A stretch of 17,861 bases of DNA from Chloroflexota bacterium (GTDB taxonomy: Bacteria > Chloroflexota > Limnocylindria > Limnocylindrales > CSP1-4). Positions 7,705 to 13,983 of the stretch are shown piece by piece (within the stretch, counting starts at the first letter, position 1; each line of letters begins with the position of its first letter). The translations under genes and the position numbers were made by a program. The notes under the pieces were generated by a model. That model did no database searches. It saw nothing but the letters and a program-made list of their open reading frames with translations, and was not told the origin of the DNA. The stretch is taken from the NCBI GenBank assembly GCA_021777365.1, contig JAJYDP010000019.1, forward strand, positions 1-17,861, given 5' to 3'.

Positions 7705-9339
7705 GTGTACTGGGCCGATGAGCTCGTCTCGCGCCTGAGCGGTCCCCAGGTCGTCAACGATTCGAAGACGCCGTCCGGGACCGTCCACGTCGGGAGCCTG
7801 CGCGGCCCGGTGGTCCTCGACGCGATCTGGCGTGCGCTCCGTGAGCGCGGACTCGAGGCCCGCCTGCTCTACGGCGTGGACGACATGGACCCCATGGACG
7901 CCCAGGCGCTGCTGACGCCCGACGCCGTCGAGCGCTACATGGGGGTGCCGCTGGCGCGGGTGCCCGCCCCGGAGGGGAGCAGCGCCCCCAGCTACGCCCG
8001 CCATTTCGCCGGACTCTTCCTCGCAACCTTTGCCGGGCTCGGGATCCACCCCGAGACCTACTGGATGAGCGAGGTCTACCCGACGGGCGCGGTCGACCCG
8101 TACATCCGGCTTGCCCTGGAGCGCGCGGACCGCGTGCGCGAGATCTACCGGCGCATCGCCAACGTCCAGCACCCCGCGGACTGGCATCCGGTCCAGGTGG
8201 TATGCGAGCACTGCGGGAAGGTGGGGACCACGATCGTCACCGACTGGGACGGCCAGCGCGTCTTCTACGAGTGCCGCCGGGACCTGGTCGCCTGGGCCTA
8301 CGGATGCGGCCACTCGGGCTGGGTGGAACCGTTCGGCGGCCGGGGGAAGCTGGGCTGGAACCTGGAGTGGGCGGCGCAGTGGAGCATCTTCGGGGTCACC
8401 ATCGAACCCTGCGGCAAGGACCTGGCGACGGCCGGCGGGTCGCGCGACAGGGCGGACGCGATCGCCCGCGAGATCTTCGAGCGCGAGCCCCCCATCAACC
8501 TGCCGTACGAGTTCCTGAACATCGGCGGCCGCAAGATGAGCACCAGCAAGGGCCGCGGGGCGGCGGCGCACACCATGGCCGAGGTGCTGCCGCCGGAGCT
8601 GCTGCGGTTCCTGTTCCTGCGGTACCGGCCCAGCCACGCCATCGACTTCGACCCGGCCGGCGACACGATCCCGCGCCTGTTCGACGAGTTCGACCGGGTG
8701 GCGGCTGCCACGGCGGGGCACGAGGTGAAGGGCGAGCTGCCGCCCGAGCACGATCGGATCTTCGCGCTGAGCCTGCTCGACCCGGATGCCGACCCGGCCG
8801 CGGAGGCGGCCCGCTTCCGCCCGGACTTCTCCCAGGTCGCCATGCTGGTGCAGCTGCCCGGCATCGACGTGGATGCGAGGGTCGCCGCCGAGAAGGGCGC
8901 ATCGCTGGACCTGGCCGAGCAGGTCATCCTGGCGGACCGCGTCCGTGCGGCGCGGGCGTGGCTCGAGTCGTACGCGCCGGATCGCTCGAAGATCGCCGTC
9001 CGTGACGAGCTTCCGGCCGAGGCGCGCCACGCGCTCGCCGACGAGCAGCGGACCTTCCTTGGCGCGCTCGCCCTGTCGGGCGAGGTGGCCCGGCCCGGTT
9101 CCGGGGAGGCCTGGCAGGACCTGATCTTCCGGGTGGCCGAGGAGGCGGCACTGCCGGCCGGGCGCGCATTCGCGGCGATCTACCTGGCGTTCCTGGGCCG
9201 CACCAACGGGCCGCGTGCCGGCTGGCTCCTGGCCGCACTGGAGCGCGAGTTCACCATCGAGCGCCTTCGCCAGGCGGCGGGGTGGAGCCTCGAGCCCGAG
9301 GGAGACGGGCCCGCCCGGGCAGAGGAGGGGATGGCATGA
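7705..9339 (+). CDS. lysS: Class I lysyl-tRNA synthetase
   Basis: It charges tRNA-Lys with lysine. This is the class I (archaeal-type, LysK) enzyme, not the usual bacterial class II form. The Rossmann-fold signatures are TPSGTVHVGSLRG (HIGH equivalent, His28-Ser31) and KMSTSK (277-282). An inserted Cys cluster, CEHC (167/170) with later Cys190 and CGH (201-203), has the expected zinc-binding look, followed by the class I LysRS hallmark GRGKLGWNLEWAAQW. The C-terminal part is an all-helical anticodon-binding domain. The product is 544 aa, typical of the family. The GTG start has GGAGG 5 nt upstream. The stop overlaps the serS start (ATGA), implying coupling. No class II lysS is present in the window, so this may be the cell's only LysRS. 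Confidence 0.96.
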   Translation: MYWADELVSRLSGPQVVNDSKTPSGTVHVGSLRGPVVLDAIWRALRERGLEARLLYGVDDMDPMDAQALLTPDAVERYMGVPLARVPAPEGSSAPSYARHFAGLFLATFAGLGIHPETYWMSEVYPTGAVDPYIRLALERADRVREIYRRIANVQHPADWHPVQVVCEHCGKVGTTIVTDWDGQRVFYECRRDLVAWAYGCGHSGWVEPFGGRGKLGWNLEWAAQWSIFGVTIEPCGKDLATAGGSRDRADAIAREIFEREPPINLPYEFLNIGGRKMSTSKGRGAAAHTMAEVLPPELLRFLFLRYRPSHAIDFDPAGDTIPRLFDEFDRVAAATAGHEVKGELPPEHDRIFALSLLDPDADPAAEAARFRPDFSQVAMLVQLPGIDVDARVAAEKGASLDLAEQVILADRVRAARAWLESYAPDRSKIAVRDELPAEARHALADEQRTFLGALALSGEVARPGSGEAWQDLIFRVAEEAALPAGRAFAAIYLAFLGRTNGPRAGWLLAALEREFTIERLRQAAGWSLEPEGDGPARAEEGMA

Positions 9340-10664
9340 GCATCGGCCTGCAGCGTCTGCGGGAGGACGCGGACCGGGTCCGCCAGGGCGCCATCGACAA
9401 GGGCGAGGATCCCGCCGTGGTGGACGTCGCGCTGCAGCTCGATGCGCACCGGCGCAGCCTGCTCGGCGAGGGCGACGCCCTGCGTGCCGAGCGGAACGCG
9501 CTCTCGAAGCGGATCGGCGACGCCATCCGGGGCGGAACGTCCCCGCAGGGGCCGGAGGTGGAGGCGCTGCGACGGTCGTCGACGGAGGCAGGCCAGCGGA
9601 TCGCCGCGATCGACGCGGAGCTGGCCGCCGTCGAGGCGGACCTCGAGGACGCGCTGCTCCGCATACCGAACCCGGCGGACCCCGAGGTCCCGGTGGGCGG
9701 CGAGGACGCCAGCGTGATCGTGCGGACGTGGGGCGACCCGGCACCGCACGACGAGGCCACCGGCGGGGGGCCGGATGGCGCCGCCCCGTGGACCCGGCGT
9801 CCCCACTGGGAGATCGGCGAGGCGCTGGGCATGCTGGACCTCGCGGCCGGCGCCAAGATCAGCGGATCCGGGTTCCCCGTCTATCGCGGGTCGGGCGCGG
9901 CGCTCGAGCGGGCGCTGATCAACTGGTTCATCGGGGTCCACACCCGCGAGCACGGCATGACCGAGATCTGGCCGCCGGCGCTGGTCAATAGCGCCTCCGC
10001 GCGCGGGACCGGGCAGATCCCGGACAAGGAAGAGCTCATGTACGTCGCCACCCGCGACGAGCTGTACCTCGTGCCCACGGCGGAGGTCCCGGTGACCAAT
10101 CTGCACCGGGACGAGATCATCGAGGCCGAGCGGCTCCCGATCCGGTACTGCGCGTACACACCCTGCTTCCGCCGGGAGGCGGGCGCCGCGGGCAAGGACA
10201 CCCGCGGCATCCTGCGCGTCCACCAGTTCGACAAGGTCGAGATGGTGCTGTTCGAGCGGCCCGCCGACTCGGGCGCGGCGCTCGAGTGGCTGACCCGGGC
10301 GGCCGAGACGCTGCTGCAGCGGCTCGGGCTGGCCTATCGCGTCAAGCTGATGGCCACCGGCGACATGGGGTTCGTGCAGGCCAAGAAGTACGATCTGGAG
10401 GTCTGGGCGCCGGGGGTGGAACGGTGGCTCGAGGTCAGCTCCGTGTCGAACTTCCGGGACTACCAGGCGCGCCGGATGAACATCCGGTGGCGCGCGGAGC
10501 CCGGTGCGAAGCCCGAGATCCTGCACACGCTCAACGGCTCGGGCCTGGCGCTGGCCCGGACGTTCGCCGCGATCCTGGAGGTCTACCAGCGGGCGGACGG
10601 GTCGGTCGTGGTGCCCCAGGTGCTCCGCCCGTTCCTGGGCGAGCGGATCGGCACGCCGGCCTGA
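9336..10664 (+). CDS. serS: Seryl-tRNA synthetase
   Basis: A class II aminoacyl-tRNA synthetase that charges tRNA-Ser (and tRNA-Sec where present). The product is 442 aa. The N-terminal antiparallel coiled-coil arm (about 26-110) grips the long variable arm of the tRNA. The catalytic core has TAEVPVTN (from 248), motif 2 with CFRREAGAAGKDTRG (277-291), and motif 3 with LNGSGLALARTFAAILE (399-415). An Asp/Gly/Pro-rich stretch at 133-150 sits at the arm/core junction and looks like a loop insertion. The ATG overlaps the lysS stop by four bases, with the strong GAGGAGGGG 5 nt upstream, which fixes the start. The next gene begins 7 nt after the stop. Confidence 0.97.
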   Translation: MSIGLQRLREDADRVRQGAIDKGEDPAVVDVALQLDAHRRSLLGEGDALRAERNALSKRIGDAIRGGTSPQGPEVEALRRSSTEAGQRIAAIDAELAAVEADLEDALLRIPNPADPEVPVGGEDASVIVRTWGDPAPHDEATGGGPDGAAPWTRRPHWEIGEALGMLDLAAGAKISGSGFPVYRGSGAALERALINWFIGVHTREHGMTEIWPPALVNSASARGTGQIPDKEELMYVATRDELYLVPTAEVPVTNLHRDEIIEAERLPIRYCAYTPCFRREAGAAGKDTRGILRVHQFDKVEMVLFERPADSGAALEWLTRAAETLLQRLGLAYRVKLMATGDMGFVQAKKYDLEVWAPGVERWLEVSSVSNFRDYQARRMNIRWRAEPGAKPEILHTLNGSGLALARTFAAILEVYQRADGSVVVPQVLRPFLGERIGTPA

Positions 10665-10671
10665 GCGCGCC

Positions 10672-11151
10672 ATGGGACTCCCGGCCGTCGGCGACCTCGC
10701 CCCCGACTTCACGCTCCGCGACCAGGACAGGGAGCCCGTGACGCTGAGCGACCTGCGGGGCAGGCCCGTCATGCTCGTCTTCTTCCCGCTCGCCTTCAGC
10801 TCCACCTGCACGCGCGAGCTGTGCGAGATCCGCGACGACTTCGGCGCGTACGAGGGACGCGATGTCACCGTGCTCGGCATCAGCGTCGACTCCACCTACG
10901 CGCTTCGGGCGTGGCGGCAGGACCAGGGCTACCGCAACCGGTTCCTCTCCGACCGCTGGCCGGTGGGAGCGGTCGCGAAGCTCTACGGCGTCTGGAGCGA
11001 GGAGCAGGGCCAGGCGGATCGGGGGACGTTCATCCTGGACGCGGCCGGCGTGGTGCGCTACGCGGTGCACAACCCCGCGAGCCAGGCGCGGGACGAGGGC
11101 GCGTACGTCGCCGCGCTCGACGTCATGGGCCTGCGTGGGAGATCCGCGTAA
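10672..11151 (+). CDS. AhpE/BCP-like thiol peroxidase (peroxiredoxin)
   Basis: It reduces H2O2 or organic peroxides through a peroxidatic cysteine. The product is 159 aa with a thioredoxin fold. The N terminus PDFTLRDQDREPVTLSDLRG and the LVFFPLAF segment resemble mycobacterial AhpE, as do WPVGAVAKLYGVW and RGTFILDAAGVVRYAV. The active-site PxxxSxxC gives Cys46 as the peroxidatic residue. A second cysteine, Cys51, lies five residues on (C-x4-C), the spacing of the resolving Cys in BCP/PrxQ enzymes. AhpE of Mycobacterium tuberculosis is one-Cys, so this protein may combine an AhpE-like body with BCP-like chemistry. The ATG at 10672 lies 7 nt after serS, so it is cotranscribed and probably coupled. 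Confidence 0.9.
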   Translation: MGLPAVGDLAPDFTLRDQDREPVTLSDLRGRPVMLVFFPLAFSSTCTRELCEIRDDFGAYEGRDVTVLGISVDSTYALRAWRQDQGYRNRFLSDRWPVGAVAKLYGVWSEEQGQADRGTFILDAAGVVRYAVHNPASQARDEGAYVAALDVMGLRGRSA

Positions 11152-11267
11152 GCGCGTACCGGTTCGGCCCACCCGATCGAGCAGGGCCACCTGGTCCCGC
11201 GCCGTACCGCGCCAGTGACCTTTGGCCCTGTCGAGAGGCGCGCCCGGCTGCGGAGACTCCGTCCTCG

Positions 11268-11534
11268 ATGACAGTTGCGGTTGTCCCCATCGAGCGCGCG
11301 GGCAGGCGCCGGTCGCTCGAGGAAACCTCCACGGACCACCTCATCCGGCGCATCCGCTGGCACCGCGCGGTGAAGCGGGCCAACCCGCGGGGCTCGGCGC
11401 TCTGGCAGGCGGCCGACCTCCGGGAGCGCTGGTTGATCGCGGTGCTGCATCGCCGGTTCGGCGTCACCACGATCACGCCGGACGGCCTCGACTGGCTGAT
11501 TCTCTGGGAGCGCCAGGCGGACCGGACGGCCTGA
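11268..11534 (+). CDS. Small basic protein, family not recognised
   Basis: An 88-aa open frame with strong G/C preference at third codon positions, as in neighbouring genes. The product is Arg-rich and has four tryptophans (RIRWHRAV, SALWQAAD, RERWLIAV, DWLILWERQ). It is predicted to be mostly helical with a short turn at FGVTTITPDG. No signal peptide or Cys is seen. It lies 116 nt after the peroxiredoxin gene and 299 nt before the Cys/His-module operon, so it may be its own unit. A GGAG is present 12 nt before the ATG, a long spacing. Function unknown; the helical Arg/Trp pattern would suit RNA or protein contact, but that is only a guess. Confidence 0.6.
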   Translation: MTVAVVPIERAGRRRSLEETSTDHLIRRIRWHRAVKRANPRGSALWQAADLRERWLIAVLHRRFGVTTITPDGLDWLILWERQADRTA

Positions 11535-11833
11535 AAGCCGCCACCGGGTCCGGCGCCGGCGGGGATCGAGGGTAACCATTCGGTCGGGCGCCGCCGCGCG
11601 CCACCGGGCGCCGCCGGGCGCCGAGGGTTCACGACGAGGCCGCCGCGCCCCCTGCGCACCCTGTCCGCCCGCGACGAGGGAATCGCGCGGATGCGGTACG
11701 CTCTCGGCCAATCGAACGCGCGATGAAGCTCGCGCCTGGTTCCCGCGGGTGCGGGTGATGGCTTCTGGTCGGTGACCGGGAGCCGTTTCTTTTTCCCGGC
11801 GCGTGTTCCCGGCGTGCGAGAGGCGGGACAGCC
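11535..11833 (+). other. Non-coding gap and leader before the Cys/His-module operon
   Basis: Nearly 300 nt without a convincing gene. In order it contains a GC-rich 10-nt tandem repeat (11586-11625), a possible weak -10 (TACGCT, 11697-11702), an 11-codon open frame MKLAPGSRGCG (11723-11758), and a CCGGGA arm (11776-11781). Two TTCCCGGCG copies (11793-11801 and 11806-11814) follow, either of which can pair with that arm. A T-rich tract (11786-11794) lies between the arm and the first copy. A GAGAGGCGGGA ribosome site precedes the GTG at 11834. The layout resembles a structured leader, possibly an attenuator. Confidence 0.4.
11586..11625. repeat. Imperfect 10-nt tandem repeat, four units
   Basis: Consecutive decamers GGGCGCCGCC, GCGCGCCACC, GGGCGCCGCC and GGGCGCCGAG. 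Units 1 and 3 are identical; units 2 and 4 each differ from them at two positions. The stretch is non-coding and could be slippage in very GC-rich DNA or a protein-binding array. Confidence 0.45.
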
Positions 11834-13189
11834 GTGCACACGCCGACGATCGCCCGGGGGATCCTGCGAGGAATGGACAGGATGGACGAGATCGCCACGA
11901 CGGACGCCGCGGGCGATGCCGCCTGCGAGGTGTGCCGTGTCCAGCTCGACGCCGTCGCACGGCGCATCGGCTGGATCGAGGCGGAAGGCCTGAACGACGG
12001 CCCGTTCCTCCACCGGTTCGTCGCCTCGGGCGGCTACTGCCCGCGCCACCTGCGGCAGGTGCTCGGCACGGCGGAGGGTGGACGCTGGGCCGTCCCCCTG
12101 CGCCTGGCGCTGCACGAAGTCGGGCGGCAGACGGCAGCCGCCTCCGCGGGCCTCGCGTTCGATCCGTGCCCGCTCTGCGAGCTCGAGACCTGGACCGGCG
12201 AGTACGCCGTCTCGGTCCTCGCCTCGGGGCGGACGCCGGTGACCGGCGGGGCGCGGCATCTCGGCCCCGGGGCATTCGTGTGCCTGCGGCACGCGGCCGA
12301 GGAGCTGCTGGTGCGTCCCGGAAGCGCCGCGCTGGAGCGACTGCAGCGCGCCCTGGGGGCCGCCTCGAGCCCGGCCCTGCACCGCAGGCTGGCCGCGGTC
12401 GCCGGTCTCGACCCGGCAGGGGCGATCCGGGCGCCGGCCTCCGGGTCCGACCTCGGGGCGGCGGATGTGTCCGCTGCCCCGGCACTGTCGCCAGCGTGGC
12501 TCAGGGCCGAGGTGGAGGCCGATCGCTGCCCTGCGTGTTCGGCGGCGGTCGCCGCAGAGAAGGCCCTGCTGCAGCGCGATCGTGGCCCCGCCGAGGTCCG
12601 GCTGTGCGCGCACCACGCCTGGGACGCCGCCTGGGCCGCACCCGCCCTCGTCGAGGAGGTGGCCCGTCGGGCCGTTGACGGCGCCCGCAGCTGGGCGGAT
12701 GCCCATGCGGCCGGCGAGCTTCCGCTCCCTGCGCCGGGCACCGCGGCATGGCCGGACGGTCCACCCGCGCGCGGACGGCGAGGGATCGTGGGCCGCCTGA
12801 CCGGCCGGCAGCGCGCCGCCGCCGCAGGCCGTCCCTGCACGGTGTGCCTGGCCCGGGCCGCAGCCGTGGGTTCCCGCCTGCGGCTGCTCGACTCGCAGGC
12901 CGAGGACATCTCCGCAGCCCGCGCGTGGCGGGGCCTCTGCGTCCGGCACCTGCTCCGGGCCGCCCCCGAGACGCGCGCTGCGTGGCCTCTGCTGCTGGCC
13001 GCCGCGCACTCCGCGAGCGGAGACCTGGAGCGGGCGCTGGTGTCCGGGCACGATCCGTCGGGTGGAGCCCTCGGCGCGGGACCGGCCATCCGGGACGCCG
13101 CCGCCTGCCTCGCCGGCGACGCCGTCGTGCGTGACCCGTGGTATTCGCCCGAGGTCCCGGGACTCGGGCCGTCGATCTGGCCGCTGTGA
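11834..13189 (+). CDS. Four-module Cys/His (C-x2-C...C-x2-H) protein, DUF6062-like
   Basis: A 451-aa protein of unknown function built from four probable zinc-binding modules. They are C31-x2-C34-x34-C69-x2-H72, C112-x2-C115-x34-C150-x2-H153, C232-x2-C235-x22-C258-x2-H261 and C335-x2-C338-x30-C369-x2-H372. The third Cys is usually preceded by a small or hydrophobic residue and sits in a motif such as GGYCPRH or RGLCVRH. Module 1 shares NDGPF...GG(Y)C..H with the minus-strand protein at 15369-16133. The CPLC...GFC..H style resembles the DUF6062 family. The linkers are Ala-rich helices; a basic linker lies at about 311-333. There is no signal peptide or membrane segment, so it is probably cytoplasmic. 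The GTG at 11834 has a nearby ribosome site; the ATG at 11882 is an alternative. The next gene overlaps the stop by 4 nt. Confidence 0.75.
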   Translation: MHTPTIARGILRGMDRMDEIATTDAAGDAACEVCRVQLDAVARRIGWIEAEGLNDGPFLHRFVASGGYCPRHLRQVLGTAEGGRWAVPLRLALHEVGRQTAAASAGLAFDPCPLCELETWTGEYAVSVLASGRTPVTGGARHLGPGAFVCLRHAAEELLVRPGSAALERLQRALGAASSPALHRRLAAVAGLDPAGAIRAPASGSDLGAADVSAAPALSPAWLRAEVEADRCPACSAAVAAEKALLQRDRGPAEVRLCAHHAWDAAWAAPALVEEVARRAVDGARSWADAHAAGELPLPAPGTAAWPDGPPARGRRGIVGRLTGRQRAAAAGRPCTVCLARAAAVGSRLRLLDSQAEDISAARAWRGLCVRHLLRAAPETRAAWPLLLAAAHSASGDLERALVSGHDPSGGALGAGPAIRDAAACLAGDAVVRDPWYSPEVPGLGPSIWPL

Positions 13190-13923
13190 TCGACCAGGTG
13201 GCGGCTGAGCAGCGGACGGTCAGCTCGGCGGCTAACTGGAGCGCCGGCCGGCCGCATCCTCTCGGCGATCTCGAGATCCAGTACCTCTGCCTGTTCGGTG
13301 CGGATGCCATCGACAGGCCCGAGACTCGCGTACAGCTGTGGATGGCGTGGGGCATGTGTCATCGTCACGCGCTCGGGTTCCTGGCGGTCGAGGCGTCCCT
13401 GCACCAGGGCTGGCTGTTCCGGCCCGCCATCGTCTACGACGACGTGATCGACCGCGGCAGGTACGCGCTCGCCCCGAGACGCCTGTTCGAGCGGGCCCGT
13501 GTCGGGGCGTCCCTCCGGGAGGCGGAACCCTGCCAGCCCTGCGCCCTCGGGCTGACGCCCGACGAGCCGGCAGAGCCGGAGGCCGCGACCATCGTCGACG
13601 AGGGCCGCGGCCTCGACCCGCTCCGCTCGTTCGCCTCGGAGACGCGTCGGCACTGGGAACGGTGGGTCTGCGGGAAATGCGCCGGATCGGAGTCCCCGAC
13701 TCGCTGCCGGCTGCACCTGGCGGAGGATCTCGACGCGGGCAGGGGCGCCGGGCTGCCGTCGCAGCGGGTGCTGGTCGAGGATCTCTCGTCGCACCTCCGG
13801 GCCTACGCGCGCTCCTTCGGATGGTCGAGCCGCGGGACCGAGACGGCGGCCGACCGGGCCGCGCTCATCGGTGCCGTCGGATGGTGCGGCGGATGGGAGA
13901 GCATCCTCCGATTCCTGCCCTGA
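13186..13923 (+). CDS. Second Cys/His-module protein, partly degenerate
   Basis: About 245 aa from a GTG that overlaps the previous stop as GTGA. The frame is open to a GTG at 13138, but that stretch has poor third-position GC while the upstream gene's frame stays good, so 13186 is preferred. Module 1 is degenerate: YLCLFG keeps Cys35 but has Gly38 where the second Cys is expected, then GMCHRH (Cys58/His61). Module 2 has CQPC (116/119), then a compact CGKC...CRLH (162/165/174/177), so it may bind one or two metals. The segment around 70-105 (HQGWLFRPAIVYDDVIDRG) looks folded and may be a small specific domain. It ends 60 nt before the convergent gene. Function unknown; the shared modules and coupling suggest it works with the preceding protein. 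Confidence 0.7.
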   Translation: MIDQVAAEQRTVSSAANWSAGRPHPLGDLEIQYLCLFGADAIDRPETRVQLWMAWGMCHRHALGFLAVEASLHQGWLFRPAIVYDDVIDRGRYALAPRRLFERARVGASLREAEPCQPCALGLTPDEPAEPEAATIVDEGRGLDPLRSFASETRRHWERWVCGKCAGSESPTRCRLHLAEDLDAGRGAGLPSQRVLVEDLSSHLRAYARSFGWSSRGTETAADRAALIGAVGWCGGWESILRFLP

Positions 13924-13983
13924 GAACCGGAGACGGGGCGCGTGATCGCCGGCAGGCCACCTCGCGCCTGGACGCCTCTCGCG
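13924..13983. other. Convergent intergenic with a GC stem
   Basis: Two operons end face to face here. GGCGCG (13937-13942) can pair with CGCGCC (13963-13968) across a 20-nt loop that itself contains GCCGGC. There is no T-tract on either strand, so a classical intrinsic terminator is not supported. The stem could slow polymerase from both sides. Confidence 0.3.

Noticed and set aside
7120..9744. An 874-codon minus-strand open frame
   Set aside because: It is antisense to greA, lysS and serS, all of which have full family signatures. The product is Arg/Gly/Pro/Val-rich with no recognisable motif.
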